This document shows positions 1-12,612 of a stretch of 64,000 nucleotides of DNA, one piece after another. Source of the stretch: Eutrigla gurnardus (lineage: Eukaryota; Chordata; Actinopteri; Perciformes; Triglidae). Position 1 is the stretch's first letter. Each line of letters opens with the position of its first letter. The stretch is from contig OY741285.1 in NCBI GenBank assembly GCA_963514095.1, forward strand, positions 18,637,722 to 18,701,721, read 5' to 3'. The position numbers and the translations under genes were made by a program. The notes under the pieces are model-generated. The model saw only the letters and a list, made by a program, of their open reading frames with translations, searched no databases and had not been told where the DNA came from.

Positions 1-1320
1 GAAGTCCGAAAGGAGGGCAAAGATATCCGGGTCATGCCCTCTCAATGTAATGTGATAAAATGATGAGCCGAAATCAGCACCAATAGAAAGACGAGGCTAA
101 TTCTCAGCTTCAACAAAAATATGTTTTCATCAGTGTCCGTGTTGGGAGAAGGGTGGGGATGATGGATGGGTCAAGATGGGACTTTCACCCAGGAGACCGG
201 TGTTTATGTCCTGTATGACGACATTAATTTAATTAGCAAATGTAGCTTATTAATTTCTACCCTAACCAAGTATTTTTGTTGCCTATAACTAAATTGCTTC
301 CACAGGGGCGGAGAGTCATTTGAACACGTTACATGCCACCAACATGTAATGCAAAGCAGAGGTCCTTTCATTTATTTCTGTGAGATCACATTGGGAAAAA
401 CACAACGTATGTACTTCCCCCTTGAAAGGACGATGCCAGTGTAACACATCCTTTATTTTGCCATTGTTCAACAAATGCATGGTCTAATCAGGTTTAGACT
501 ATATGTTTGCTTCTGCCGGCCATAGACTCCCATTCATTTTTGTAAGCAGACATGCAAGTTTCAAAAGTCTGTTAATACATTTTTATAAAACAAATCAGGG
601 GCTGCCTGGATTGGTAGACATGCAGATTCATAAGACGGCCCAATCATTTGCTGTGATTCAAAGTTTACATTTTGGAGTAAATTGTCTAAAACCTGCAAAA
701 AAAAAAAAAAAAAAATTCAAGCAAAAAAACAAAGTGATGTTTACACCACTGTCCTTGCTCCAAAAACTACTCTTACTATTTCACCCCAAAAAGATAAAAA
801 CCTTTTGTTTACACCTTCCCAACTCCGTCACCTACAAGATCACATTCCTATACGTCTAAATTGCAGCTGCATTTATTTCAGGGAAACATACTTTCTCCAA
901 AGATTACGGTCACAGTTATAGACACAAGGGTAACATTTTTAAACTGAAACCAAGAAAATGCAACAAAATGATTTGGGAATGTTAAGGCAATTACTTAAAT
1001 CCTAATTGCAGTAAAACATCACAGTTTGGCTTAAAATAAGTATAGTTTGATACGTCATTCCAGATACAGAGGTAAATGAAAAAAAGGGTTTTGCGTTCAC
1101 ATGGGACACAAACAGCAGTCTCCTGGGTGAAAGTCATGTGTTTGTTTGACCCAGCCATCAACCCCAGTCCTCCTCTGTATTTGTAAGAAATGTAATATCA
1201 GAAATATATTTCTGAAGCAAACGTGATCCATCAAAACTCTATTAACGATCATGTTGTATTGTATGGGAATATCACTTTAAGGAGCCCAGGCTGTTTCCAA
1301 ACAGCATGATTCTCTTCCTA
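1..1320. other. non-coding stretch with an inverted pair of a dispersed repeat
   Basis: No supported gene. The stretches at about 128-212 and 1095-1185 are diverged inverted copies of one repeat: both contain ACTTTCACCCAGGAGAC in one orientation, next to a 'tgtcc' block. A third copy lies at about 21000-21080. The A-run at 696-713 makes short ORFs that I do not believe. The rest shows no recognisable structure. Confidence 0.5.
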
Positions 1321-1324
1321 CTGA

Positions 1325-3840
1325 GGGTCATTCCGTGTCATTTCATCAAATGCCTCCCACCTGACCATCTCAGAATGTCCTGAAAAAATTTGAGTACAAA
1401 GACACACTTGTTAATAGGACTAATCCAAAATATTAGGTCTCTACTGTCAACAGTTTTCTCATGAAACGTCATTGAATGAAGGGTAGTTTAGACGGTTTTT
1501 GGCATCATACTCTGAAAAGCCATTTTTAAACGACATTATCTGGAAAACTATCTCACCTGTGGCCTTCAAAATTTCTACAGTGTATATCTGTTACTAATCT
1601 CCTCCAGACATGGAATATCAGGGGTGTAGCTCAATGATAACCTAGTATGGTAGGTACTTAAAATGAGGCTTGTTGAAATAAAGTAGTACATTTGAAGAGT
1701 GGCCTAGCTCCCATTTTTACAGATAAAAGACTTCTATCATTTCTGCCTCTATCTCTGGTGTTAGCTTAAACATTCTACAAAATATGGTCTCTCTTAGATT
1801 ATTAGTTTCACAGATATTAAGGCTCAAAAATGGAAGTTAACACATCTTTGCCCAACTTCAGAGTCATATTCCAAAAAACTGACAACACGTATCTGGTCCA
1901 AACTTACTTTATTTGAAAGATCATATTCTTGTTAAAATCATATTAAAAAATCAGGAGGGTGTTTTGCCTCATTTTGTCGCAGTGATTTTTTTAAAATCCT
2001 GATATTGGTGGGGTTTTTGTGGCTGGTTTTGGTATTGCATGTCCTAATAGCCTAGCAGTAAACATCACAGGAGGGCAATTCAAATGTGTTTTTTACCATT
2101 TACCAAAGACTTACATGTGACTAAATGCTACTGATAAATTTAGCCTTACGAAAACATTCAAATGTAGCACAGTTGTAGAGGCAATAAGTCCTTGAATGTG
2201 AGTTAAACATGCTGAAAGCAGCTTTTAATGTCTTAAACCATGAACAAACATAGCATAATATTGAAGACTGTACATTTTGTCATACTGTAAGTATATAAAT
2301 TACACAACCAAATCAAATAATAATCTTAATTTGAGCATGAGATTTTACATTACAGTACAAAAGTCTCCAAAGTTTGATATTGAATAACAGTTTGTCTCTA
2401 TGCTCACTATGAGGGATCACACATTTTTCATCTTTTAGATCCAATTCCTTCGTCACATTCATTAATTTGTCAGTCACAAATTGTCTAATGTACATCTCTG
2501 CTCTGTTGTGCTCATCTTTTTTGATGGCATACATGCGCCCAGTTTCTGTAGAGGGAACGTCAAATCTTGCAATTCTATGCTGCAGTGGGACATTGCACAT
2601 GTCTTCTCTTCTTGGCCAGTAGAAACTCTTGGTAGGGTCATGTGGGTGCATGAACTGAACCAGTACATCTTCATCTTCATCTGAAACATCTCTGATACTT
2701 CCTATCCACCATTTCTGATCATAACTCACATATTGTCTCATAGTGAGCATAGAGACAAACTGTTATTCAATATCAAACTTTGGAGACTTTTCTACTGTAA
2801 TGTAAAATCTCATGCTCAAATTAAGATTATTATTTGATTTGGTTGTGTAATTTATATACTTAAAGTATGACAAAATGTACAGTCTTCAATATTATGCTGT
2901 GTTTGTTCATGGTTTAAGACATTAAAAGCTGCTTTCACCATGTTTAACTCACATTCAAGGACGTATTGCCTCTGTAACTACAACTGTGCTACATTTTAAT
3001 GTTTTCGTAAGGCTAAATTTATCAGTAGCATTTAGTCACATGTAAGTCTTTGGTAAATGGTAAAAAACACATTTGAATTGCCCTGCTGTGATGTTTACTT
3101 GTAGGATATTAAGACATGCAGTACCAAAAACGGACACAAAAACCCCACCAATATCAGGATTTTAAAAAATCACTGCGACAAAATGAGGCAAAACACCCTC
3201 CCGATTTTTTTATATGATTTTAAAAAGAATATGATCTTTCAAAAAAAGTAAGTTTGGACCTGATACTTGTTGTCAGTTTTTTGGAATATGACTCTGAAGT
3301 TGGGCAAAGATGTGTTTACTTCCATTTTTGAGCCTTAATATCTGTGAAACTAATAATCTAAGAGAGACCATATTTTGTAGAATGTTTAAGCCAACACCAG
3401 AGATAGAGGCAGAAATGATAGAAGTCTTTTATCTACAAAAATGGGAGCTCAGCCACTCTTCAAACGTACTACTTTATTTCAACAAGCCCCTTTTTAAGTA
3501 CCTACCATACTAGGTTATCATTGAGCTACATCCCTGATATTCCATGTCTGGAGGCTATTAGTAACATATATACTCTGTAAAAAAATTTGAAGGCCACAGG
3601 TGAGATAGTTTTCCAGATATTGCTGTTTAAAAATGGCTTTTCAGAGCATGATGCCAAAAACCGTCTAAACTACCCTTCATTCAATGATGTTTCATGAGAA
3701 AACTATTGACAGTAGAGACCTAATATTTTGGATTAGTCCTATTAACACGTGTGTCTTTGTACTTGAATTTTTTCAGGACATTCTGAGATGGTCAGGTGGG
3801 AAGATTTTCAGAAATTTGATGAAATGACACGGAATGACCC
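1325..3840. mobile_element. fold-back DNA element with 1.09-kb inverted arms
   Basis: The left arm (1325-2412) and right arm (2738-3840) are reverse complements with scattered mismatches, separated by about 325 bp. Both outer ends carry GGGTCATTCCGTGTCATTTC. The sequence CTGA lies immediately outside each end (1321-1324 and 3841-3844), which fits a 4-bp target duplication. The reading frame at 2313-2750 ends inside the left arm, so the arms correspond to the 3' end of a parent element joined in opposite orientations around a short coding piece. A single arm recurs at 18455-19529. I cannot name the superfamily. Confidence 0.75.
2313..2750 (-). CDS. C-terminal fragment of an unfamiliar mobile-element protein
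   Basis: A 145-aa open frame fills the spacer of the fold-back element and ends in its left arm. The first 70 residues read like a small barrel-type module, with YDQKWWIGSI, then an acidic DEDED run, then FMHPHDPTKSFYWPRRED. I associate this pattern (W-x-G, FMHPHGP, YWP) with the ends of uncharacterised transposon proteins in fish and invertebrates, but cannot assign a named family. The last 30 residues are encoded in the repeated arm. The ATG at 2750 lies at the arm junction, so the true N-terminus is probably missing and this is a remnant. No catalytic residues are recognisable. Confidence 0.4.
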   Translation of the reverse strand: MLTMRQYVSYDQKWWIGSIRDVSDEDEDVLVQFMHPHDPTKSFYWPRREDMCNVPLQHRIARFDVPSTETGRMYAIKKDEHNRAEMYIRQFVTDKLMNVTKELDLKDEKCVIPHSEHRDKLLFNIKLWRLLYCNVKSHAQIKIII

Positions 3841-6800
3841 CTGAGCGAGACTTCGGCCATGATGTGCAGCAGGAACAATAACATTCAGCTCTCATTTAAT
3901 TTCTTTCAAAGCAGCGGTCAGAGGTAAAACTGCATCTTCTGAGGCCCGGAGGAAAGCAAACAGACAGGAAGACATGAAGACAGGAGGAGAGGAGGCAGCA
4001 TCTTCCTACAACAAGGGGCATCAATGTTTGAATGATGGAAGATGCGCTCATACCGAAGCTCTGATCAGCAGCCCGGATCCTCACCTGGGTTTACCTGAGC
4101 TGAGGTGAGATCACAAATACAGGCCGAGACACGGAGTTGCAAAAGGTGAAATAATATCAGAGAAGCGGTCTGTTGGCTGCCCAGATTGAAAGACAGACAA
4201 GAGAAAGACTGGAGGGAAAACTGGTGAGTGCTTCAGAGGGATCTGTCAAGTTGTCTTTCTCACACATACACACATACACACACACACACACATGATGCAT
4301 AACTGACTTGAGGATAATGGCGGATGCATTAACCTCCAGTGACATGTTTTTTCTGCTGGCCATGATCCGCCTGAAAAGAACACACAGGTTTGTGTCATTC
4401 AAAGACTATTTATCAAACATTTCTCACGCCATTAACATTTCTCTGTCAACTAGCGGCCGTTTAATGGCGAGGCATCAAAGGAACGGCGATCTTTCACTCC
4501 ACCGTGTCGTCCCCCACTCTCACCCATCTCGCCGGAGGTTTAATGAATTGGAACGGGCGGGAGATAATGGGGACCGGGAGCTCGGTGGGAGGCCGATGAG
4601 GGTGATGAGCGTTGCTTTTTACCTCCAAGGCCAGTTACAATAAAGATCTGTCATAGCCTCCTTCTGATAGAGAGAGTCACGGCCTCCCACAGGCCCTTGC
4701 TTGACCATCCGAGTAACCCCCGTCCACGCAAACACGCTGAGCTTCACTCCTCATTTAGAAGGCTATTTATGCAGCATTGTTCAGTCCAAAGAATAGGTCA
4801 GTTTACTCCTCGGAGTTTCTAAGAGCATTAGTATGAGCGGGATTATGGCTGATTTCGAGACGCCGTGCACCTATGCATTCTGTGTGAGCTGGTGCACGCA
4901 CCTCCAAGCCCACGTAGTACTGCGGCGAATGCTGTGCGACGTGTTATTTCAGATTTGGACCCACACTTTTCAAATCCTTTGTCAGGCAGGGTTTTTATTT
5001 ATTTCATAGATATGATGCAATAGTTCCACACAAGTTTAGCCCAACACAAGTGACACAACTCCACAGCTAGAAAAACAAATATGGAAGATGAGGAGACAGG
5101 AGTTGCATGTCATTGAAGGGCAAATACAGGTGTAATTAATTATGGGACATATTCCATTTAGGTTGGCTGTGACACACTAAACAGAATGGGACAGTAATTA
5201 CATTATCAATTAAAACTGTGAAATTTGTTTTCCAGAAATCCCACCGTCCAACATCCAATCAAACGTATTCAGCTGCAAGTCTCTTGCGGCTCCCTGGGAG
5301 CGCCACAAACCATGTCTGCAACTCAGAAGTCTAAATTAGGCATGAGCTGTGAGTATTCACCTCCTCCTACTCTCCCTTCTACCACCAGGTATTAAGTTGA
5401 AGGTGTGATGTTCACATTTCTGCACTAATGACATATGCACATAGAATAATGACATCCTGGGTCTCTGCTTAAAAACTAAACCAGGCACCCTGGAAGACTA
5501 TTTGCTTTGGTACTGCCATGGTACGTGACTGCAGGGAATCTAAACTACATTGAATTTGGAGAAGAACAGAGAAGCAAAAGAGCCATTTAAAAGAAACTGC
5601 CGGGCCATCTAATTTATGTAACAATCTTTAATCGCAGGCATTTTTGGCAGATGGAGATGAGCAAAAGAAAAAGAGTGAGAGGGAGAGAGCGATCAGTCAA
5701 AAAGCATCGAGGGGAACAGCAGAACTGTTTTTGCGAGAGAGACAGATGGTCAAAATAGAAAAGAAATATGTTAAGCGTGAATGTGCCAACCTTGGCAAAG
5801 CAAGGCTTATAACTCAGAGAGAAAAGGTAAAGATGGTGGGCGTAGGAGTCTGGAAAGAAAAAAGCAAGTCTTTTAGGGCACAATGTGGTTTGAGAAACAA
5901 ATGATAGTGAGCGCGTTGATACGATCATGCAGTACCTAATCATCGATTGCAGCCGACTGCATCACCCTCTGATTCACGCCTTGCGCCCCTCTCTCGCACA
6001 TTTGAGAGACTGCAAAATAAATCATGACGCTCGGAGCAATATCACCTTAAAGGAATTGTTAAAACATTTTTTACCTCAAAGTGGCGTTAAGCCCCGAAAG
6101 TAGTTTGGGTTTTATTTGAGAGTTCTGCTGGTGAATGGAACCCGCCGGTTGCTCACAGCATCGTTGTCCCAAGAGTGTGACGGTATTTCTTTCCCCCTCC
6201 AAATATGGATCATATTTTTAATGTTGCAGGGCAGTGATTTAATCAGTCAGACACTGGCAGCGCTTTAATGAATCCCGGAGAATAGCTGACACAGTGTGTG
6301 CTAAAAATATTATATGCAGGATGTAAATGCCTGAGTACATCTTACAGGGAACGGCCTTTTTAGCTTCTCAGGGTCTGCTATACGTTCATAGCAGCTGCTG
6401 TACATTTGGATTCACTGTGAACCTTTATAGTCAATCAGTAAATATCGTTGCTAATTAACTGTAAAGATGCCATACGAGACAATCCGCCAGCCTTTCCACT
6501 GGTTAAAAGGATGGAAAGTTTGTCTATTAAAAGTTGTTTTCATATGAATGCAAACGTAAAAAGATTGCTGATTTTTATTCACGTTCGTCGAGGTGCACCA
6601 ACATGCCGAAGGGTACGAGTAAATGCATGCAAGTACAGATAAACAAGCAAATACAGCCAAGACTACCTGGGCCACAGAGGTGCAGCCACCTTATAGCTTG
6701 TATCACCAGTTGGGGAACATGAATATTAAGCCACATCAAAGCCGAAACAGAGCTTCATTCTTTTAGTATTGATTGAATTCTGCCTCAGACCTGCTGCTCT

Positions 6801-8169
6801 GACGCCATCTGAGTCGGTGGTGGTTCTGCCCTAACCCTTATTTGCAAGCCTTTTGAGCTACGCCTTGAATACATTACACGAACACATATGCATACAGCAC
6901 ATTCACTGAGGAATGAAATGGAAATGAGGGTACGTGCACCAGATCTAACACGCTACAGAGAAAACACACACAGACACACTCAGCCCCCGCCGGGGTCACC
7001 TCTCGGATCAAACATCAGTCAATGCTGCGCTGTAATTGGTGCAAACGTTAAACCTTGGGCACCTATATCAGATGGAGCATTGATGTTCCTCCGCCCACTG
7101 ATATGCGTTTCAGGTCAACACGTGCGTCATTGAGCCTGAAGCCAGAGAAGTCATTTGCGGGCCCAACTTGCTGTTACAATGGCGCTATGCCGCTACGGCC
7201 TCCGCGGTGGAGTCTTGACCCTCGGCCATCCAGCCACCCACTCGTCAGCGTCGGAGGCGGTGATGGGTGTTATTAATTTAGTTTCTTTGACGTTTCTCTG
7301 GAAGAAAAATACTCTCAATGGACCTCATGTTTTCGTATTCTCATCTAAACTTTCTCTTCCATTGTTTTTCATACGAGTGTGCCATGTCACATTCAGCAAA
7401 CATTCCTAACAATTCTAATTCAGATAACTTAATGTCCAGCTTTAAAACGATGAACTATCAAAGCGGAATTGATAATTGGATTGTAGCATATCGCCACAGT
7501 AATACATATAAGTGTGTCCTTCCTCATTTGTCCTTTTCACAGATCAATAAGAAACATGTCAATAGCTGCTCACCATCTAGTCTACGATATAGAGAGTTCG
7601 CCTTGTTGTACTGTTTGAATTTATAGTGAGAATTATAACACCCTATATACAGTAGTTGGCTCAAAGTAACACACATACAATTTACCTTGAAAAAAGTGTA
7701 CAACCGATGGTCACAAACCGAGCATTATGTACCATCATGCATTGGGCCTCTGATCTCGGATGATGGAGACAAATCCATGAAAAGAATATATTTAATGTGA
7801 ACAGAGCATCACAACACACATAAAGAATTTCCTGCATAACAGTATCACTCCTTTACAATAAAAGACCTTAGCATATACACAGTATCACTGCTGCAACTTG
7901 AATTTACTCACAGCCTTTTGATAAGAGGCAACAAAATATTTTTTTTTTATGATGATTTAACTGTGAGGAAGCAGAGACGTAATAAATGGTGCAGATCACC
8001 CGAATGACCTTAGTTGCGTCCGAAATAAAAGAGATACGATTCGATATGAAAAAACATCGACAACTGCATTTCAGTAATTTTGCAGTTTGAGTGGTTCATA
8101 TTGATATTGTAGTGTTCTACAATAGCATCCAAATTCTATTTGAATTACTGGTGATTGCATTAGGCCATA
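3841..8169. other. unique non-coding sequence, no supported gene
   Basis: About 4.3 kb without a convincing gene. The short ORFs lack recognisable domains. There is a CA microsatellite near 4262-4292. Parts of 4300-4950 and 5990-6330 are less AT-rich and lack repeat character, so they could be conserved non-coding DNA; this is inference only. The segment 5640-5900 is purine-rich on the plus strand. Confidence 0.4.
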
Positions 8170-8699
8170 TAGCTCACTGATTCTTGAGATTAGGGACAAA
8201 AGTACTTTTGAAAAGTGACAAACAAAAAATCAATGCCAAATTAATTTGAATTGGATATCTTCATAAACACAGGTCTCATCTATCTACCATGAAAAGGAAC
8301 AGGCAATTTATTTAACCAATTTTTATCAAAATTGACATTTACTCAGTGAGTAACTTAACATTTGTCAACTCCGTCTGACACAAGAAAATAGTTTTTTTGT
8401 GTGTTTGATCAATTTACCAACACTGTGAAATCTTTAAGTGTGTAGAAATGGTGTGCCTTAACAATCTTAAGTGATAAATTGCATTATATACACTTTTAAT
8501 ATTATTTTCCATTGTTTTTAAATGAGCCATTTTAAATTGCCTTCATTTCGTTGAGTATTTTTTTCATTTTTATATATACAATCATTGGTTTTGTGCACAA
8601 AAGACACTGATGCATGTAAATAAGTTGGTATTTTAATGTATGAACCCAGTCAATTGCACAACAGAAATATGCATTTTTGTATAAACATGAAAAACCTCC

Positions 8700-8757
8700 A
8701 TCTTACGGTGTTGACACACAACTGACGGTGTTGACACACATTTGACGGTGTTGACAA
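8700..8757. repeat. three tandem GTTGACA-type motifs
   Basis: Three consecutive copies of (TG)ACGGTGTTGACA, spaced about 20 bp apart, lie between the inverted ends of the surrounding transposon. Further direct and inverted copies lie near its other end at 10084-10158. Their role is unknown; repeated transposase-binding sites are a reasonable guess. Confidence 0.6.
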
Positions 8758-9298
8758 ATTAATGGTCAATTAAACTGATTAAGGATATGTAGCATTTTCT
8801 GAACATGGCAAAGGGAGAGACTATCAAGGGAAAGGATATCAAACTTCAAACAAGGAGTACCTGGTCACAGGATCTTTAAGGCACACATGAAATGTCAAAA
8901 TGTTCCTGGGGAAATTTTGAACGGACCACAGGGGCTACTGCTGGAGTGTGTACATTATGATGAGATTCTTCAGAGATTTCAAACAAGACAGAGTTGTTTT
9001 AGAGGCAAATACAGAGAAAAACATGAATTTTCTTTTAAAACAGCTCTGTCTCGTAACGTTACATTTTCATCACATAGCGTGGTGAATGTGAAGGTCACAA
9101 CTTGTCCACAAAAGCATTTTGGAGTTGTTGGATTGTGTATTTGATGAGTTTGATGAGGGAAACCAGGAAATCCCATTAGCCTCTGTAGCAAAGCTCTGAG
9201 CAGCTAAAAATAGTTTACACCGACAAATAAAGGTAACGAACCTACTGCTGTGAATATAGGGATTATGGCAATGGGCCAAAATGTTGAACTGTCCCTTT

Positions 9299-9496
9299 GT
9301 TTTTGTTTTGTTAAGATATTTCTTCTGGCATAGACGCCTTTTATTTAGCAGTGGTCAGAGAGGAAACATGGGAGAGAGAGGGGGATGTGACATGCAGCAA
9401 AGAACCTCCGGTCAGGATTCGAAACAGGGTCGGCTGCATATATGCGTACATGCGTACATGGCATGCGCTCTAACCACTAGACCACCTGCGTAGCGG
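9299..9496 (-). mobile_element. tRNA-derived SINE with 14-bp target duplication
   Basis: On the minus strand the head reads GGTGGTCTAGTGGTTAGAGC (pol III A box) followed about 40 bp on by GTTTCGAATCC (B box). Then comes the body 'tttgctgcatgtcacatccccc' seen in common fish SINEs and an AATAAAAGGC tail. The flanks TGAACTGTCCCTTT (9285-9298) and TGAACTATCCCTTT (9497-9510) are a 14-bp duplication with one mismatch, which fixes both ends. It is inserted within the transposon at 8170-10898. Confidence 0.85.
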
Positions 9497-10898
9497 TGAA
9501 CTATCCCTTTAACTGTAGCTTTGGCCTGAGGCACAGTTAAAGGGTTACCGTGGCAACTTGAAGTCCCCACCAGGCTGAGGGAGACAGAAACGTGGAGAAA
9601 AAGAGCCATTTTCTGCTTCTGCGCTGGTCTCACATTTGGGCATCATCGCTGTAAGGACTTCCCGAACAATTTGATATGATTTTGGTGTTTCTGCATACAA
9701 ATACTGGGCAGACATACTGGGCGTATCCCCAAGAAGACATTATGAATGTTCTAATGAGCAGAGGATGGGGAGGTGGGTCGTGGGCACTGACCTAGAATGG
9801 TGGGAATATTCAAATGTGCCTTATTCCTACATCAGAGTAAGCGTCAAAATTGACAGGCTCATCTGAGAAAAAAAGTATTTTCAGAAATCCGTTTCTCACT
9901 CAAAGAAGCATGTACGGCCTTATTTCACAGTTTGAATGTGTGTCGCAGCACCAAAGACCCCAAACAACACCCCAAATCCCAGAAAAAGTGGGTTTTGTCA
10001 TCATATGTCACCTTTAATTAGATTATATTATCATGTTATGTAGTTGTTATTCATTAATTAATAAGGCTTTGGGAGCACTTTTCCACTCCGTCAGCTCACA
10101 TGTCAACACCGTCAGACGAAATATCTGACAGAGTTGACGTCTGACGGAGTTGAAAAAATTACATGTTTTTTCAAATTACTCATATCTAGTAAATGGTAGC
10201 CATTTAGATTTTTCTCAGTTGTCAGCTGCCACTAAACTAAACCTAAATACCAACTTTTATTTCAAAATTATTGATTGAAATCACCCCTAATTTGAAGACA
10301 GTGTTGACACACACTAGCTGTGACCACAGAGATTTCAACTTGTTTGCTGAATATTTTAAAAAATGTAAAACTTACAAGACCATGTGTTGGACTGCTGCAT
10401 CCATCAGCAGGAAGGAGTCAAAGGGGGTCGTCAGGGTTAAGGCTGACCAAAATATGCCTGATTTATTTAGAATTTGAAAAATATCTTACGGAGTTGACAT
10501 GAATTAAGGACAAACTTTGAGAGGCTGTGGTAAATGTATAAAATAATGGAATGTCCACTTTAAATGTTTTGTGGTATTTTATTAAGCCATACAATTAACC
10601 TCATATTAATATTTGGACATTTTGGGCATTTTAAAACACTTATTTTCGGCAGTTTGATACTGTGACCTCTACAGAGGACGAGTTCATTTGCATGGGCTTT
10701 CATAGTACAGTGCCGGTATTTTATCAAATTACTATGAAATAATATAAATATATACAAAACTAAGGGTGTACACATACAAAAGTATTTCATATCCCATTAA
10801 AGCCTTTTTAAAATAAATAATTTATTGTTTTTTAAGACAAATTGAAACATTTTGATGTGGGACATGTTTTGTCCCTTATCTCAAGAATCAGTGAGCTA

Positions 10899-12261
10899 CA
10901 TTTATAATTATATTAACCTAAAATTAAAAATGCAAAAATTAGTCAAAAAAGTCAAATTGTGTAATTATGAAGTTGAATTTATAAATATTTTTTTCAAACT
11001 CAAAATTGCTTCAAGGTAATGAAATACACAGTCCATTTGTGAAAAACATAGGCTTCAATAACAGCAGGCTAAGTACACATGACTCATATATTCAAAATAT
11101 GAGAACATTGGCTGTGAGTTCTCCTAAATCTCCCATACGAGCCACTTGAGCACGGTTGTACGAGTGGTTCCTGACGTCTGATTTTGTGCATCCTAAAAGA
11201 GTTCATTCACCCAGTTGGAGAATATTTTTACTTGTCCAATGTTGTTGTCAGGGACATAAATGTTCCTTTGTGCATCTGTTCATCACGCCTACCTGTCCAC
11301 ATGCGCACCGAGATATGGAGGGAAAAGAATCATGCAACAAAGACCGCACACAATCCTCAATGTGCGCCTGCTCATACACACAGATAAGCAGCTTTTTACC
11401 TTTTCAAATTCATCCTCTGACCTGTCTCTGTCATATTTAATGGCTTGGTGTTGGACTTCTTCTTTGCCCAGGAGTTCTGCACGTTGGCAGTCCTGCGGTG
11501 CGTGGCGGCCTTGCCTTAATTATGTGTATTTTGTGTCATCTTATCTCTGCTGTTGAATTGTATATGAATGTGATGTTTGTTAATGCAAAATGGCTTGAAA
11601 TGTAGTTTTGGAATTCTATTTGAGTCCTTAATGTCCTTGCCCCTTTTTATATTATGCTAGATTTGAGATGATTGTGAACACAGTTTTTCCTCACCCTGTA
11701 ATTCAATGATATATCTTTGAAAGGACCCACATGCACAGTATTACTTAAATGGACCTTAAATATCACCGAATCTTGCAAATGAGTTGAAATATTTTGCTGG
11801 AAGCTGTCCATTCATAGTTGCTGTAACTTTACTAAACCAGCTTAATACTACCAATTCAAATTATATACTGTATATATCGTGCCAGGAGATGCAAATGAAA
11901 AACAAGCTAGTTCAGGTCATGATGTAAGTTAGAAGGAAAATACAAGAAACTGGAGTTTGTTCTCTCTCAAGATGAAAATAAAAACAGCAGTCATATTCAC
12001 AGGCAGAAAATCTTGTCTAATGAGTCTAATTTCCACCAATGCTAGAGTGTTGCTATCAGGGAGCCCAAGGAAGAACTGAGTGCAATTAGAGAAAACAAAT
12101 GTATTATATCTTTAGTGAGCACAGTGGAATGTGTTTCTAAAGAAGTAAAAGAAGATGCCGGGAGATCTTATTTCTAACCCATGCTGTCCAGTAATCCTGT
12201 CTTTGTCTGGCTGTGCCTATCACTCGTTCCTACTGGGTTTGTTCCCCTTTTTATGTGTTGC
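10899..12261. other. non-coding, no feature recognised
   Basis: AT-rich sequence with no ORF carrying a known domain and no clear terminal repeats. The ORFs around 11156-11556 look accidental. Confidence 0.4.
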
Positions 12262-12612
12262 CTTAAACTTGCATTCTCTCTGCTGGCCATTGGGGGGCAA
12301 CTCCTCTGGTTGCGAAAATAAGTCAAATTACATGGAAGTCTAGAGAAGAAAATTACCCTAATTCTTGATGTATTATCTCAATAAACATTGTAAACATGAG
12401 TTTATGGTCTCAAATTCTAGTTTCAAGTCTTCTTCAATCCAGCATGATGTTCATTTAGTACATTATGGTCCATTTAGAGTCAAATAAGCGTATGCTTTAG
12501 GGGGTGGCTACCCTGTAATTGACAGGTTGCTACCACGCTACCAATGCAATAGAGTGGCAAAGTCCCGCCTTTCTATTTCCGGTCATGGGACCTGGGACCT
12601 CAATATGAATTT
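12262..12612. repeat. dispersed fish repeat, copy 1
   Basis: This block contains 'ccagcatgatgttcatttag' and 'ggctaccctgtaattgacag', which recur in the same order at 54130-54212 and 55152-55240. The part at 12270-12330 is matched in reverse at about 52655-52745. It is a decayed interspersed repeat of unknown class. Confidence 0.6.

Larger units (their letters stand above)
8170..10898. mobile_element. DNA transposon with 32-bp terminal inverted repeats
   Basis: The left end 8170-8201 begins TAGCTCACTGATTCTTGAGA. The right end 10867-10898 is its reverse complement with very few mismatches (both include GGGACAAAA). The 2.7-kb interior has no intact transposase. It holds many copies in both orientations of a motif close to TGACGGTGTTGACA (8366-8390, 8700-8757, 10084-10158, 10297, 10486), which could be transposase-binding sites. 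A SINE sits inside at 9299-9496. The short ORFs 8887-9144 and 10271-10477 may be decayed coding sequence. No clear target duplication is seen, so the superfamily is open. Confidence 0.65.

Noticed and set aside
5614..5943. ORFs on both strands around a purine-rich tract
   Set aside because: Overlapping frames on both strands without domains; low-complexity sequence.
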